From the NCBI RefSeq assembly GCF_011064845.1, contig NZ_CP049015.1:1612001-1676000 (forward strand): a stretch of 64,000 nt of DNA. The letters are read 5' to 3'. Shown here in pieces: positions 32,932 through 43,493 of the stretch. A program made the translations under genes and the position numbers. The notes beneath the pieces were generated by a model that was given only the letters and a program-made list of their open reading frames with translations, searched no databases and was not told the DNA's origin. Numbering within the stretch: position 1 is the first letter of the stretch; each line of letters starts with the position of its first letter. This DNA comes from Citrobacter freundii ATCC 8090 = MTCC 1658 = NBRC 12681. Lineage in GTDB: Bacteria > Pseudomonadota > Gammaproteobacteria > Enterobacterales > Enterobacteriaceae.

Positions 32932-33417
32932 ATGTCGCAACTGACTCATATTAACGCCGCTGGCGAAGCGCATATGGTGGATGTCTCCGCCAAAGCGGAA
33001 ACTGTACGCGAGGCGCGTGCTGAAGCATTCGTGACTATGCGTAGCGAAACGCTGGCGATGATTATCGATGGCAGCCACCATAAAGGTGATGTATTCGCCA
33101 CGGCGCGTATTGCGGGTATTCAGGCCGCCAAACGTACCTGGGATCTTATCCCGCTGTGCCATCCGCTGATGCTGAGTAAGGTGGAAGTCAATCTTCACGC
33201 TGAACCGGAGCACAACCGCGTACGGATTGAAACGCTGTGTCGCCTGACCGGTAAAACCGGCGTTGAAATGGAAGCGTTAACGGCGGCCTCCGTGGCGGCG
33301 TTGACCATCTACGATATGTGCAAAGCGGTGCAAAAGGATATGGTGATTGGTCCGGTGCGTCTGCTGGCAAAAAGCGGCGGCAAGTCCGGAGATTTTAAGG
33401 TAGATGCGCATGATTAA
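32932..33417 (+). CDS. moaC: MoaC, cyclic pyranopterin monophosphate synthase
   Basis: The 161-residue enzyme converts 3',8-cyclo-GTP to cyclic pyranopterin monophosphate. Conserved active-site segments are present: the N-terminal [36 protein letters not shown] (about residues 66-83), and [22 protein letters not shown] (about 112-133). The C-terminal [13 protein letters not shown] motif is typical. It overlaps moaD by eight bases. Confidence 0.96.
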   Translation: MSQLTHINAAGEAHMVDVSAKAETVREARAEAFVTMRSETLAMIIDGSHHKGDVFATARIAGIQAAKRTWDLIPLCHPLMLSKVEVNLHAEPEHNRVRIETLCRLTGKTGVEMEALTAASVAALTIYDMCKAVQKDMVIGPVRLLAKSGGKSGDFKVDAHD

Positions 33418-33655
33418 GGTTCTCTTCTTTGCTCAGGTACGCGAACTGGTAAACACCGATGCGTTAGAGGTTGCCGCCGAGTTTGCAACGGTAGAAGCGC
33501 TGCGCAAGCATCTTGCGGCAAAAAGCGATCGCTGGGCGTTGGCGCTGGAAGACGGCAAGCTGCTGGCGGCGGTAAACCAGACGCTGGTCGATTTTGACCA
33601 TCCCCTTAACTCAGGTGACGAAGTTGCTTTCTTCCCACCGGTAACCGGAGGCTAA
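33410..33655 (+). CDS. moaD: MoaD, molybdopterin synthase small sulfur-carrier subunit
   Basis: The 81-residue ubiquitin-like protein ends in the required Gly-Gly (PPVTGG), which is thiocarboxylated and donates sulfur to molybdopterin. The start at 33410 ([14 protein letters not shown]) gives the E. coli length; an ATG two codons earlier is possible. It overlaps moaC by eight bases and lies one base before moaE, its catalytic partner. Confidence 0.96.
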   Translation: MIKVLFFAQVRELVNTDALEVAAEFATVEALRKHLAAKSDRWALALEDGKLLAAVNQTLVDFDHPLNSGDEVAFFPPVTGG

Positions 33656-33656
33656 G

Positions 33657-34109
33657 ATGGCGGAAACGCGAATTGTTGTTGGCCCTGCGCCGTTTCGCGT
33701 CGGGGATGAGTATCCCTGGCTGGCAGAGCGTGATGAAGACGGCGCGGTAGTCACTTTCACCGGTAAAGTGCGCAATCACAATCTCGGTGACAGCGTTAAG
33801 GCGTTAACGCTGGAACACTATCCGGGAATGACCGAAAAAGCGCTGGCGGAGATTGTCGACGAAGCGCGTTTGCGCTGGCCGCTGGGTCGGGTGACGGTTA
33901 TTCATCGCATTGGCGAACTGTGGCCGGGTGACGAAATCGTGTTTGTTGGCGTGACCAGTGCGCATCGCAGCAGCGCGTTTGATGCCGGGCAGTTCATTAT
34001 GGATTACCTGAAAACCCGCGCGCCGTTCTGGAAGCGCGAGGCCACGCCGGAAGGTGAGCGCTGGGTTGATGCCCGCGACAGCGATAAGCTAGCAGCAAAA
34101 CGCTGGTAG
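33657..34109 (+). CDS. moaE: MoaE, molybdopterin synthase catalytic subunit
   Basis: The 150-residue protein joins MoaD to convert cyclic pyranopterin monophosphate to molybdopterin. The catalytic lysines fit APFWKREATPEGERW near residues 121-135, and HRSSAFDAGQF is the substrate-site segment. It ends the moaABCDE operon. No clear terminator follows before ybhL, so read-through is possible. Confidence 0.96.
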   Translation: MAETRIVVGPAPFRVGDEYPWLAERDEDGAVVTFTGKVRNHNLGDSVKALTLEHYPGMTEKALAEIVDEARLRWPLGRVTVIHRIGELWPGDEIVFVGVTSAHRSSAFDAGQFIMDYLKTRAPFWKREATPEGERWVDARDSDKLAAKRW

Positions 34110-34150
34110 AGTACAATTGTTGTAGGCTCATACTGATTCAGGAGATTGTC

Positions 34151-34855
34151 ATGGACCGATTCCCACGATCCGATTCTATTGTACAGGCCCGTTCCGGCCT
34201 GCAAACGTATATGGCGCAGGTATACGGCTGGATGACCTGCGGACTGTTGCTGACGGCGTTTATCGCCTGGTATGCGGCAAATACGCCCGCGGTGATGATG
34301 TTTGTCTTCTCCAGCAAAATCACCTTCTTTGGCCTGATCATCGCTCAACTGGCGCTGGTGTTCGTCCTGTCCGGCATGGTGCAAAGGCTGAGCGCGGGTA
34401 TGGCGACCACGCTGTTTATGCTCTACTCGGCATTAACCGGGCTGACGCTATCAAGCATTTTTATCGTCTATACCTACTCGTCTATCGCCAGCACCTTTGT
34501 GGTTACCGGAGGGATGTTCGGGATCATGAGTTTGTATGGCTACACCACCAAACGTGATCTGAGCGGCTTCGGCAATATGCTGTTTATGGCGCTGATCGGT
34601 ATTGTACTGGCCTCACTGGTTAACTTTTGGCTGAAGAGCGAAGCGCTGATGTGGGCGGTGACCTATATCGGGGTGATTGTGTTTGTTGGTCTGACCGCCT
34701 ATGACACGCAGAAGTTGAAAAATATCGGTGAGCAGATTGACCTGCGCGACAGCTCCAATCTGCGTAAATACGCGATTCTTGGGGCCTTAACGCTGTATCT
34801 GGACTTCATCAACCTGTTCCTGATGCTGCTGCGTATTTTCGGTAATCGTCGTTAA
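34151..34855 (+). CDS. ybhL: YbhL, BAX-inhibitor-1 family membrane protein
   Basis: The 234-residue protein is nearly all hydrophobic, with about seven membrane segments and the BI-1/UPF0005 family features (QVYGWMTCGLLLTAF near the N-terminus, TAYDTQKLKNIGE near residue 184). Family members are calcium-leak channels or modulators; E. coli YbhL has no firm role. ATG 34151 follows CAGGAGA. It lies 41 bp after moaE. Confidence 0.93.
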   Translation: MDRFPRSDSIVQARSGLQTYMAQVYGWMTCGLLLTAFIAWYAANTPAVMMFVFSSKITFFGLIIAQLALVFVLSGMVQRLSAGMATTLFMLYSALTGLTLSSIFIVYTYSSIASTFVVTGGMFGIMSLYGYTTKRDLSGFGNMLFMALIGIVLASLVNFWLKSEALMWAVTYIGVIVFVGLTAYDTQKLKNIGEQIDLRDSSNLRKYAILGALTLYLDFINLFLMLLRIFGNRR

Positions 34856-34861
34856 TTCTCT

Positions 34862-34946
34862 GTTGCCGGATGGCGCTTCGCTTATCCGGCCTACCGCTTG
34901 GTATCGAAAGTAGGCCGGATAAGGCGTTACGCCGCAGCCGGCACTA
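34862..34946. repeat. REP/BIME between ybhL and ybhN
   Basis: Two inverted REP units are seen: TTGCCGGATGGCGCTTCGCTTATCCGGCCTAC and GTAGGCCGGATAAGGCGTTACGCCGCAGCCGGCA, between convergent genes. Confidence 0.9.
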
Positions 34947-34955
34947 TAAACACCA

Positions 34956-35918
34956 TCATTTCGCCATCGCCTTCTCGTTTTTTACCCGCAACTTTTTTGC
35001 CCGACTCTCCAGCAGCAAATAACACACCAGTGCCAGAAGCAGCGGAATAAAATAGTACAACACGCGATACGCGAGCAGGGCAGCAATGATCGTTCCCTGA
35101 GACGAGTCCTCTCCTGCCAGCAGCGCCATAAACACCGCTTCCAGCACGCCGATCCCCGCCGGAATATGCACGATTACGCCGGCAATACTGCTCACCAGCA
35201 GCACGCCCAGCACGAAGAAATAATCGATATTCTGACCGAGCAACAACCAGATAATCGCCCCCATTACCATCCAGTTCGCACTGGATATCGTCATTTGCGC
35301 GAGGGCAAATTTCCAGGAGGGCAGCACCAGTTTTTGGCCCTTGATGGTGATATGACGATGTTTAGAGAAGGCGCAAAACCACAGATAAACAACAATAATC
35401 AGCAGCAGCGCAATGCCTAAGATGCGCAATGTGCCTTCATCGATATACCAGTGTGCGGGCAGTTCGACGACGCCGAAGGTAAATATAAAACCGCCCAGCA
35501 GAATATAGCCCAGCCAGTTAGTGGTAATACTCAGCGAAAAAATCCGCGTTATTGTGCCCCCCGGCAATCCGAGGCGCGAGTAAAGGCGATAACGCATCCC
35601 TATACCACCCACCCAGGTGCTCAATGTCAGGTTGAAGGCGTAACAGATAAACGACACCAGCATGACCTGGCGTTTTGCCAGTTTGTGGCCGCAGTAGTAG
35701 CGCCCGAGCAGATCATAACAGCCGTAAAGTAAATAACTGACGATCACCAACCCCACGGCGCTGAGCAGGGCGATCCGATTGTAATCGCGAATTACCGTCC
35801 ACACTTCCTGCCAGTTGACCTTGCTGGCATAAACAACCAGCAGCACGATCACCGCAATAAAAAACAGCCATGTGAGGATCTTTTTCGCTAACCGCCAGCG
35901 TCGGTGGCTTTTTGCCAT
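34956..35918 (-). CDS. ybhN: YbhN, UPF0104 (flippase-like) membrane protein
   Basis: The 320-residue polytopic protein has about eight hydrophobic segments of the lysylphosphatidylglycerol synthase transmembrane (UPF0104) family. Visible features are TLSTWVGGIGMRYRLYSRLG (about residues 99-118), IAGVIVHIPAGIGVLEAVF (about 241-259) and a basic C-terminus. Its start (35918) overlaps the clsB stop by one base. Co-encoding with a cardiolipin synthase suggests a membrane-lipid role; no function is proven. The open frame upstream lies inside clsB and is not used. Confidence 0.92.
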   Translation of the reverse strand: MAKSHRRWRLAKKILTWLFFIAVIVLLVVYASKVNWQEVWTVIRDYNRIALLSAVGLVIVSYLLYGCYDLLGRYYCGHKLAKRQVMLVSFICYAFNLTLSTWVGGIGMRYRLYSRLGLPGGTITRIFSLSITTNWLGYILLGGFIFTFGVVELPAHWYIDEGTLRILGIALLLIIVVYLWFCAFSKHRHITIKGQKLVLPSWKFALAQMTISSANWMVMGAIIWLLLGQNIDYFFVLGVLLVSSIAGVIVHIPAGIGVLEAVFMALLAGEDSSQGTIIAALLAYRVLYYFIPLLLALVCYLLLESRAKKLRVKNEKAMAK

Positions 35919-37159
35919 CAGGTTTTCCCTCCTGCATCCTCTGTTTGTATACGGTCCTGAGTTTCCAGAGCGGGCTGCGCGGGCGGCTCTACCTCGGCCA
36001 GATGCGGGGTATGCGCCGGCAGCCAGCCGACCAGCGCCGGGAAGTGGCGTAAAAAGTGGAAGGCCAGTACGCTCTTGGTCAGGTTCCACCAGGTGCGTTT
36101 TGGCAGCATGGATTCATCAACCCGCTTGCAGTCCTGCGCAATAATAGGGTTCAGGTTGTCACGCAGGGTCTGATTAAACGTGCGGTCATGAATAATCAGA
36201 TTTGCCTCCAGATTCAGTGACAGGCTCAGTGGATCAAGATTGCTGGAGCCCACCGTCGCCCAGTGATCGTCCATCAGCGCCACTTTGCCATGCAGAGGTT
36301 TACGGCGGTATTCATAGACATGGACGCCGCCTTTTACCAGATAGTTGTACAGCAGGCGGGCGCCCACTTTCACAATCGGCATATCCGGTTCACCCTGCAC
36401 GATGAGTTTTACCCGCACGCCCCGTCGGGCCGCTTTACGCAGGGCATGCAGAAAGCGATAGCCGGGAAAGAAGTAGGCATTGGCGATGATCACTTCCCGC
36501 CGTGCCTGGGTCAGCATTTTCAGATAGTGGCGTTCAATATCATCACGATGTTCTTCGTTATCGCGCCAGACGAACAGCGCCTGCGCTTCGCCGGGGCGAT
36601 GATTGTCGATTGCCCGGTGATGACGTCGCCACCAGCGTCGTACAGCACTCTGTCCGGGCAAGTTTTCCAGCACGAATTTCAGAATGTCAGCAACGACTGG
36701 ACCTTCAACGCGCACGGCGTAATCCTGCTTGGCCTCCGGACCGTAATCAGACATGTGCTCAGCGGAGTAATTGATGCCGCCAACAAAGGCAACACGATCA
36801 TCAATGACCACAATTTTGCGATGCATACGGCGAAAGAGATTAGTGCGCATCCCGAACAGACGCGGACGCGGATCGTAGTAGCGGAAAACAACGCCGGCTA
36901 CGGTGAGCTCTTCGACAAAACTGTCGCTAAGATCCGGCGAGCCGTAGCCATCCAGCAGCACCTCTGCTTTGATTCCTCGCCGGGCGGCTTCGAGCAACGC
37001 GGCATGCAGCTGTTTTCCTACCGCATCTTCAAACCAGATAAAGGTCTCGAGGATTATTTTTTGCTGCGCCTGTTCAATGGCGTCAAAGACGGCGGGGTAG
37101 AATTGATCGCCGTTTTCCAGTAGTTGAATTTGATTGCCTTCACGCCAGCCATATTTCAT
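35918..37159 (-). CDS. clsB: ClsB (YbhO), cardiolipin synthase B
   Basis: The 413-residue phospholipase D superfamily enzyme makes cardiolipin by phosphatidyl transfer. Both HKD motifs are intact: [16 protein letters not shown] near residue 113 and [18 protein letters not shown] near 292. The length equals E. coli ClsB. It overlaps ybhP by four bases (ATGA) and ybhN by one, so the three genes form one operon, ybhP-clsB-ybhN. Confidence 0.95.
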   Translation of the reverse strand: MKYGWREGNQIQLLENGDQFYPAVFDAIEQAQQKIILETFIWFEDAVGKQLHAALLEAARRGIKAEVLLDGYGSPDLSDSFVEELTVAGVVFRYYDPRPRLFGMRTNLFRRMHRKIVVIDDRVAFVGGINYSAEHMSDYGPEAKQDYAVRVEGPVVADILKFVLENLPGQSAVRRWWRRHHRAIDNHRPGEAQALFVWRDNEEHRDDIERHYLKMLTQARREVIIANAYFFPGYRFLHALRKAARRGVRVKLIVQGEPDMPIVKVGARLLYNYLVKGGVHVYEYRRKPLHGKVALMDDHWATVGSSNLDPLSLSLNLEANLIIHDRTFNQTLRDNLNPIIAQDCKRVDESMLPKRTWWNLTKSVLAFHFLRHFPALVGWLPAHTPHLAEVEPPAQPALETQDRIQTEDAGGKT

Positions 37160-37917
37160 AAATGAATCTCCGCACTCAGAGGGGCATGATCGGACAAATG
37201 TCGCCAGTGACGCAGCGCCAGCGTCGTTGGGGTACTGGCATTCGCGTTTTTCACATAGATCCTGTCCAGACGCAGCAGGGGAAACTGCACCGGAAATGTT
37301 CGCGCCGGGCGGCCGTGGGCGCGGGTAAAAATCTCGTCAAGGCCAGCTTTGGCTTTCAACGGGCGATTGGCCGTTTGCCGCCAGTCGTTAAAATCCCCGG
37401 CAATCACCACCGGCTCCGCGTCGGGCAGGGCGTTAACCCAGTCTGCCAGCATCGCGAGCTGGGCCTGGCGGTGAGCTTCACGCAGGCCGAGGTGCACACA
37501 CATCACATGGATGGGGTGGGAGAGCATTGGCGGTACGATTCGGCAGTAAAGGACTCCGCGCTTTTCACTCGCGCCGACCGACACATCACGATTTTCATAA
37601 TGCTCAATGGGATACCGCGACAGCACAGCATTACCGTGATGTCCCTGCGGGTACACGGCGTTACGCCCGTAGGCGAAGTCGCTCCACATCGTGTCCGCCA
37701 GAAATTCGTAGTGGCTGGTATCCGGCCAGTTCTCAATGTGCAGCGAATGAGCTTCGTGCTCACCCATCACTTCCTGCAGGCATACAATGTCTGCACCGAC
37801 CGTTCTGACGGCCTCCCTTAGCTCAGGTAAAATAAAACGCCGGTTGAAGGCGGTGAACCCTTTGTGAGTATTAATGGTGAGCACATTGAATGAAAATTGA
37901 ACTCCCGATCCGCTCAT
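37156..37917 (-). CDS. ybhP: YbhP, endonuclease/exonuclease/phosphatase-family protein
   Basis: The 253-residue protein has the EEP metal-dependent hydrolase fold. Family motifs are LTINTHKGF near the N-terminus, [11 protein letters not shown] (metal-binding Glu), IAGDFNDWR (about residue 171) and [11 protein letters not shown] at the C-terminus (catalytic His). Its substrate is unknown; in this operon a phospholipid or phosphoester substrate is plausible. ATG 37917 follows GGGAGG and gives the E. coli length; upstream open sequence is not used. Confidence 0.92.
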   Translation of the reverse strand: MSGSGVQFSFNVLTINTHKGFTAFNRRFILPELREAVRTVGADIVCLQEVMGEHEAHSLHIENWPDTSHYEFLADTMWSDFAYGRNAVYPQGHHGNAVLSRYPIEHYENRDVSVGASEKRGVLYCRIVPPMLSHPIHVMCVHLGLREAHRQAQLAMLADWVNALPDAEPVVIAGDFNDWRQTANRPLKAKAGLDEIFTRAHGRPARTFPVQFPLLRLDRIYVKNANASTPTTLALRHWRHLSDHAPLSAEIHL

Positions 37918-38048
37918 GAGCCTCCCGTTGGCGTCACTTCCTAAATAAAATAGTGTAGTCATCGTCACAAAAAGATGCAGTGTTGCGGAATTTTCCGTAA
38001 AGTCCGGTACTCTGAACAATTAGTTGAAAATCCTTCAGGAGAAAAGCC

Positions 38049-38459
38049 ATGAGGTGGCAACAACGTGTTCGTGTCGCAACGGGTCTAAGTTGCTGGCAGA
38101 TTGTGTTGCATTTACTGGTAGTGGCGTTGCTGGTAATGGGCTGGATGAGCGGCACGCTGGTGCGCGTCGGCCTGGGATTATGCGTCGTTTACGGCGTAAC
38201 GGTTTTATTAATGCTGGCCTTGCAACGTCACCATGAACAACGCTGGCGTGACGTCGCTGATGTGCTGGAAGAGCTGACTACCACGTGGTATTTCGGTGCC
38301 GCAATGATCGTGCTGTGGTTGCTGTCGCGCGTGCTGCAAAACAACGTCTTGCTGGCACTGGCGGGTCTGGTGATCCTGGCCGGACCCGCCGTGGTCTCGC
38401 TGCTGGCGAAAGACAAAAAGCTACATCACCTTACGTCGAAACATCGCATACGCCGCTGA
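38049..38459 (+). CDS. ybhQ: YbhQ, inner-membrane protein
   Basis: The 136-residue protein has about four hydrophobic segments and a basic tail ([14 protein letters not shown]), matching E. coli YbhQ. No function is known. ATG 38049 lies close behind CAGGAGAAAAGCC. Its last 39 bases overlap the 3' end of the convergent ybhR. Confidence 0.9.
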   Translation: MRWQQRVRVATGLSCWQIVLHLLVVALLVMGWMSGTLVRVGLGLCVVYGVTVLLMLALQRHHEQRWRDVADVLEELTTTWYFGAAMIVLWLLSRVLQNNVLLALAGLVILAGPAVVSLLAKDKKLHHLTSKHRIRR

Positions 38460-39527
38460 GCCGGTTGTGGCCGCTATCACCAACAGCGGCCACAAACTTC
38501 CCCAGACAATCTGCAGACTCGCATCCTTCAGGTAAATCTGTTTCGTGATGTCCGTAAAATGGCGGATCGGGTTTATCCACGTCAGATTCTGCAACCAGAC
38601 CGGCATGTTTTCGACCGGTGAGACGTAGCCCGAGAGTAAAATCGCCGGCATCATAAACACAAATACGCCGATAAACGCTTGCTGCTGGGTGGCGCACAGC
38701 GATGAAATCAGCAGACCAAAGCCGACCAGCGACAGCCCGTAAATTACCATTGTGAAATAGAACAACCCCAGTGAACCAGCAAATGGAATGTCATAAGCCC
38801 AGATACCAATTGCCAGCACAATGGTGGCCTGAAAAGTAGCCACAATCAGCGCGGGCACAGCTTTACCGATGAAAATCTGCCAGGTGGTAAGCGGGGAGAC
38901 CAGCAGCTGATCCAGCGTACCTTGCTCGCGCTCGCGAGCAACCGAAAGCGAGGTGACGATCATTACGCCGATAGTGGTGATCATGGCGATCAGCGACGGC
39001 ACCACGAACCATTTATAATCCAGATTCGGGTTGTACCAGTTACGCACGACCAGCTCGCTGTTATTCGGTTTCGGCTTGCCGTCCATCAGCTCCTGCTGAT
39101 ACGTCTTAACAATTTGCTGCAGGTAATTGGCGGCAATTTGCGCGCTGTTGGAGTTACGCCCGTCGAGGATAATCTGCATGGGAGCTTGCTGGAAGGTGTC
39201 CAGGTTGCGCGAAAAATTGGCCGGGAAGCGCACCAGCAGCAGGGCTTTTTGCGTATCGATGGTAGGTTTAATCTCCTGCGGGCTTTTCAGCAGCAGAACA
39301 TGCGTAAAAGCGCTGGCGCGGGCGAAGCGCTGGGTAAGCTCAACCGAATGTTTACCGTTGTCTTCGTTATAGATAGCGATCGTGGCGTTGGTGACTTCCA
39401 GCGTTGCCGCGAACGGGAACAGGATCACCTGAATCAGCACCGGTAAAATCAGAATGGCTCGCGTCTGCGGTTCGCGTAATAGCGATTGCAGCTCTTTGCG
39501 AATTAATGTCCATAAGCGATGAAACAT
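38421..39527 (-). CDS. ybhR: YbhR, ABC-2 exporter permease
   Basis: The 368-residue ABC-2 type permease has one N-terminal helix (about residues 22-44), a large periplasmic loop, and about five helices from residue 175 on. The conserved [17 protein letters not shown] segment (about 200-216) is the ABC-2 coupling loop. With YbhS, YbhF and YbhG it forms an MFP-linked exporter; in E. coli it has been tied to Na+/Li+ and cephalosporin efflux. It overlaps ybhQ by 39 bases tail-to-tail. A REP element separates it from ybhS. Confidence 0.93.
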   Translation of the reverse strand: MFHRLWTLIRKELQSLLREPQTRAILILPVLIQVILFPFAATLEVTNATIAIYNEDNGKHSVELTQRFARASAFTHVLLLKSPQEIKPTIDTQKALLLVRFPANFSRNLDTFQQAPMQIILDGRNSNSAQIAANYLQQIVKTYQQELMDGKPKPNNSELVVRNWYNPNLDYKWFVVPSLIAMITTIGVMIVTSLSVAREREQGTLDQLLVSPLTTWQIFIGKAVPALIVATFQATIVLAIGIWAYDIPFAGSLGLFYFTMVIYGLSLVGFGLLISSLCATQQQAFIGVFVFMMPAILLSGYVSPVENMPVWLQNLTWINPIRHFTDITKQIYLKDASLQIVWGSLWPLLVIAATTGSAAYAMFRRKVM

Positions 39528-39540
39528 GCCCGTCCTCTCA

Positions 39541-39629
39541 GTCCAGTTTGTAGGCCTGATAAGCCAAGCGCATCAGGCATAATGCCGGATGGCGGCGCGA
39601 ACGCCTTATCCGGCCTACGGCTACAATTA
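39541..39629. repeat. REP/BIME between ybhS and ybhR
   Basis: Paired REP units GTAGGCCTGATAAGCC...GCGCATCAGGC and TGCCGGATGGCGGCG...CGCCTTATCCGGCCTACGG lie between two co-directional operon genes that encode partner permeases. They could lower ybhR expression relative to ybhS or stabilise the upstream message. Confidence 0.9.
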
Positions 39630-39642
39630 TCCATACACATAT

Positions 39643-40776
39643 TTAATCCAGCCGACGTTTGGTTTTAAGCCACGTCAGGCCAATAAACATCACCGCCGAA
39701 GCGATTAAAAACAGCACGTTAATAATCAGCACCACCGGAATATTTCCCGCCAGAAACAGGCTTTGCAGGGTACTGACGAAATAACGCGCCGGAATAATGT
39801 AGGTTACCGCCCGGATAATCGCGGGCATGCTGTCTATCTGGAAGATAAAACCTGACAGCATAATCGAGGGCAGGAAAGCGGCGTTCAGCGCGACCTGCGC
39901 GGCGTTAAACTGGTTGCGGGTGATGGTGGAAATAAGCAACCCCATGCCAAGCGTACTGAGCAGAAACAGGCTGGTAATGAAAAACAGGATCAGCAACGAG
40001 CCGCGATAGGGCACGCCAAGAATAAATACCGACACCAGCATACACAGCAGCATCGCCAGCATGCCGAGGAAATAATAGGGGATCAGTTTACACAGCAGTA
40101 ATTCGACGCGGGTAACTTCGGTAGAAAGCAGTGCCTCCATGGTTCCGCGTTCCCATTCGCGCGCCACCACTAATGAGGTGAGGATCGCGCCAATCACCGT
40201 CATGATGATGGTTACCGCCCCGGGAATAATAAAGTGCTGGCTGATGGCCGCCGGGTTAAACCAGTAGCGTGTTTGCACGTCGATCAAAGGCTCGAACGAT
40301 TCCCCACGATCTTCCGCCCGCTGTTGCTGCCAAATCTGCCAGATGCCTTCGACATAACCCTGCACAAAGTTGGCGGTATTGGGTTCGCTGCCATCGGTGA
40401 TCACCTGGATCGGTGCCACGTCATTAGGTCGCGCCATCTGCTGGGCAAAATCCACAGGGATCACCACCAGCCCACGAATGCGCCCGGCCTGCATTTTCTC
40501 AATCAATTCCTGCCGGTTATCGCTGATGGTGGCGTCAATATACGGCGAACCGGTCATAGTATGGGTAAAATCCAGCGCCTCTTCGCTTTGCTGTTCGAGC
40601 AAAATCCCGACCCGAAGCTTGCTGGAGTCGAGGTTTATCCCGTAGCCGAAGATAAACAGCAGCAGCAGCGGGATCACCACCGCAATCAGCCAACTGCTGG
40701 GATCGCGAACGATCTGGCGCGTCTCTTTAACGCACAGCGCACGTACGCGACGCCAGGAGAGAGCGGAGTTACTCAT
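39643..40776 (-). CDS. ybhS: YbhS, ABC-2 exporter permease
   Basis: The 377-residue ABC-2 permease is a paralogue of YbhR with the same layout: a helix near residues 25-48, a long periplasmic loop, and about five helices after residue 170. The coupling segment [19 protein letters not shown] lies near 209. The start at 40776 gives the E. coli length and overlaps the ybhF end by eight bases. The partner permease is YbhR. Confidence 0.93.
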   Translation of the reverse strand: MSNSALSWRRVRALCVKETRQIVRDPSSWLIAVVIPLLLLFIFGYGINLDSSKLRVGILLEQQSEEALDFTHTMTGSPYIDATISDNRQELIEKMQAGRIRGLVVIPVDFAQQMARPNDVAPIQVITDGSEPNTANFVQGYVEGIWQIWQQQRAEDRGESFEPLIDVQTRYWFNPAAISQHFIIPGAVTIIMTVIGAILTSLVVAREWERGTMEALLSTEVTRVELLLCKLIPYYFLGMLAMLLCMLVSVFILGVPYRGSLLILFFITSLFLLSTLGMGLLISTITRNQFNAAQVALNAAFLPSIMLSGFIFQIDSMPAIIRAVTYIIPARYFVSTLQSLFLAGNIPVVLIINVLFLIASAVMFIGLTWLKTKRRLD

Positions 40777-42505
40777 GCGTATGCTCCTTATCCCAGTCAT
40801 TGATTAGCGTAATGAATGCTTGCTCCATGGTCGGGTCCGGAGTGTCGCTGTCGGCAGCCTGAGCTTTCAGGTCGTCCGGTGTTCCGCTGGCAATCAATTT
40901 GCCGCGATACACCAACCCGATGCGATCGCAGTATTCCGCCTCGTCCATAAAGTGGGTGGTCACCATCACCGTGACGCCTTTTTCCACCATGCTGTTGATA
41001 TGCAACCAGAACTCACGACGGGTGAGGGGATCGACCCCGGAAGTGGGTTCATCAAGGAACAGAATGTCGGGTTCATGCATCAGCGAGCAGGCCAGCGCCA
41101 GACGCTGCTTAAACCCCAGCGGCAGTTCGTCGGTGGCGTGGGAAGCGATACTCTTCAGGCCAAATGCCTCGCTCATTCGATCGATTTTCTCCTTCTGCGC
41201 CCGACCACGCAGGCCGTAGACGCCGGAGAAAAAGCGCAGATTTTGTTCAACCGTCAGGTTACCGTACAGGGAGAATTTCTGCGCCATATAACCCAGATGC
41301 TGACGCGCTTTGCCGGAGCTGACTTTCAGGTCCATATCCAGCACCAGCGCTTTGCCGGAAGTGGGGACCAGCAGGCCGCACATCATTTTAAAGGTGGTGG
41401 ATTTGCCGGCACCGTTGGGTCCTAACAGACCAAAAATCTCGCCGCGCTGTACGGAAAAGTCTACGTGGTCGGTCGCGGCAAAATCGCCAAACTTCTTGGT
41501 CAGAGCTTTGGCTTCGATCACCGTTTCGCCAGGCGTGCCTTCTACGGTATGCAGGATAGCGCCCAGCGGGGATTCCGATGTTCCGGCTCCGCCGAGTAAA
41601 TCGATAAAGGCATCTTCGAAGCGGGGTGCAGTTTCATTGATGGTTATCTGCGGCATGCCGTCAGCGTTTTGGATCTGCTGAGCTGTCGCCTCTTTTTTCA
41701 GGATTAAACGGACGGATTTCCCCTGAATCATTCCGTCGCTGACCAGCGGTAGTTTTAACGCGCGTTGCAGCAGTCGGCGGTTATTTTCCTGCGGACTGCT
41801 CATCAGGAAGCTGCGACCAGCCATGGTTTGCGTAAGCTGAGTAGGATCGCCCTGGTATAACAATTCGCCTTCGTTCATCAGCAGCACATCACGGCATTGC
41901 TCTGCTTCATCCAGATACGACGTACTCCAGAGGATCAGCATGCCGTCTCCGGCCAGTTCGTGGACCATTTGCCACAGTTCGCGACGGGAAATTGGGTCGA
42001 CACCCACACCTGGCTCATCCAGCAGCAACACTTTGGGTTCGCCGACCAGCGTACAGGCTAGCCCGAGCTTCTGCTTCATGCCGCCGGAAAGTTTGCCGGC
42101 CAGTCGTCCGGTAAATGGCCCCAGCGAGGTAAACTCCAGTAGTCGGGCAAAGGTTTTTTCTCGCGCCTCACCGGTGACGCTGCGCAAATCGGCATAGAGA
42201 TTGAGGTTCTCCATGACGGTCAAATCTTCATACAGACCAAATTTCTGCGGCATATAGCCCAGCACCGCGTGCAGCGCGCTGTCGTCTTTGATGGGATCAA
42301 AACCAATCACCGCAGCACTTCCGGTATCAGGTTTTAATAATCCCGCCAGCATGCGCATCAGCGTGGTTTTGCCCGCGCCGTCCGGCCCGACAAGCCCGGT
42401 CACGTAGCCCGCATGCACGATACAGTCGAGCGGGGCGACGGCCGGTTTTTCCATTCCAGCAAAGTTTTTCGTCAGCCCTTTAAGCGTAATGACGGCGTCA
42501 TTCAT
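40769..42505 (-). CDS. ybhF: YbhF, double ABC ATPase of the YbhGFSR exporter
   Basis: The 578-residue protein has two fused ATPase domains. Domain one has Walker [10 protein letters not shown], signature [12 protein letters not shown] and Walker B VLLLDEPG. Domain two has Walker [10 protein letters not shown], a changed signature [12 protein letters not shown] and Walker [11 protein letters not shown]. It powers the YbhRS permeases. The ATG at 42505 gives the E. coli length. It overlaps both neighbours by eight bases (ybhG upstream, ybhS downstream). Confidence 0.95.
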   Translation of the reverse strand: MNDAVITLKGLTKNFAGMEKPAVAPLDCIVHAGYVTGLVGPDGAGKTTLMRMLAGLLKPDTGSAAVIGFDPIKDDSALHAVLGYMPQKFGLYEDLTVMENLNLYADLRSVTGEAREKTFARLLEFTSLGPFTGRLAGKLSGGMKQKLGLACTLVGEPKVLLLDEPGVGVDPISRRELWQMVHELAGDGMLILWSTSYLDEAEQCRDVLLMNEGELLYQGDPTQLTQTMAGRSFLMSSPQENNRRLLQRALKLPLVSDGMIQGKSVRLILKKEATAQQIQNADGMPQITINETAPRFEDAFIDLLGGAGTSESPLGAILHTVEGTPGETVIEAKALTKKFGDFAATDHVDFSVQRGEIFGLLGPNGAGKSTTFKMMCGLLVPTSGKALVLDMDLKVSSGKARQHLGYMAQKFSLYGNLTVEQNLRFFSGVYGLRGRAQKEKIDRMSEAFGLKSIASHATDELPLGFKQRLALACSLMHEPDILFLDEPTSGVDPLTRREFWLHINSMVEKGVTVMVTTHFMDEAEYCDRIGLVYRGKLIASGTPDDLKAQAADSDTPDPTMEQAFITLINDWDKEHTHE

Positions 42506-43493
42506 GCCGTGCCTCATCGCCAAATTTTATCGTTACCGGCATTCCCTGGCGCAGCGCATCGTCCGCGTCGGTTACGACAATTCGCAGGCGATACACCAGA
42601 TCGGTGCGCAGATCAGGAGTCTCTACCGTTTTCGGCGTAAATTCGGCGGTTGGTGACACAAAGCCGATTTTGCCGTGATACGGTTTGTCCGGGCGACCGT
42701 CGGTATAGAGCAGGATCTCACGTCCTGGCTGCGCCTGGCTCAGATTGCGTTCGTCAACGTAGGCGCGGACCCATACCGGACGCGTGAGCGACAGCGTCAG
42801 TACCGTGCTCCCTTCGTTCAGCATGCTGCCGGGTTCAACCGCGCGGGTGAGAAGCGTGCCGTCAGACGGCGAGGTCAGCGTGGTGTCATGCAAATTAAGC
42901 TCTGCCTGTGCCAGCTCTGCCTGAGCTTGTTCGAGCGTGGCTTTTGCCTGTTCGATGTCCTGCACACGATTACCGCTGCGATATTGCGTGAGTTTATCCT
43001 GTGCGGATTTCAATGAAGCTAACGCCTGATCGCGAGATGAACGCGCGTTTTCCAGATCGTTGGCAGAAATGGTACGGCTTTTCCACAATCCTACCTGCCG
43101 ATTGTAAAAATTCTGCGCGTAATCATAGGCGGCCTGCGCCTGTTTGACTGCCGCCGCGGTTTGCGCGATCTCTTCTTCGCGATACCCTGCCAGCATCAGA
43201 TCGTATTGCGCCTGCGCGGCGGCAACGTTGGCTTTTGCCTGCATCAATGCGTTTTCATACGGTGCGCGGTCCAGTTCGCCCAGCACCTGACCGGCGGTAA
43301 TCGCATCGCCTTCATCAACCGTCAGCGAGGCCAGTCTGCCGCCGACGCGAAAACTCAGGTTGACGCTACGTATATCGACATTGCCGTATAGCGTCAGGCT
43401 GTTATCTTGCCGACTCTGATACCACCACGTTCCACCGGCAATCACGGCAACGAGGGCCGCGATAACCAGCCCGAGAACGACAGGTTTTTTCAT
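42498..43493 (-). CDS. ybhG: YbhG, HlyD-like membrane-fusion protein
   Basis: The 331-residue periplasmic adaptor is anchored by one N-terminal helix ([19 protein letters not shown], about residues 7-25). It has a lipoyl-like half ([21 protein letters not shown]) and a long alpha-helical hairpin (about 80-205) with many Ala and Gln residues. It would link YbhFSR to an outer-membrane channel. The stop overlaps ybhF and its start overlaps the cecR stop by four bases, placing all in one operon with cecR first. Confidence 0.94.
   Translation of the reverse strand: MKKPVVLGLVIAALVAVIAGGTWWYQSRQDNSLTLYGNVDIRSVNLSFRVGGRLASLTVDEGDAITAGQVLGELDRAPYENALMQAKANVAAAQAQYDLMLAGYREEEIAQTAAAVKQAQAAYDYAQNFYNRQVGLWKSRTISANDLENARSSRDQALASLKSAQDKLTQYRSGNRVQDIEQAKATLEQAQAELAQAELNLHDTTLTSPSDGTLLTRAVEPGSMLNEGSTVLTLSLTRPVWVRAYVDERNLSQAQPGREILLYTDGRPDKPYHGKIGFVSPTAEFTPKTVETPDLRTDLVYRLRIVVTDADDALRQGMPVTIKFGDEARHE

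Noticed and set aside
36263..37123. 286-codon plus-strand ORF opposite clsB
   Set aside because: It is the complement of a gene with both HKD motifs intact; it lacks any recognisable domain and a plausible ribosome site.
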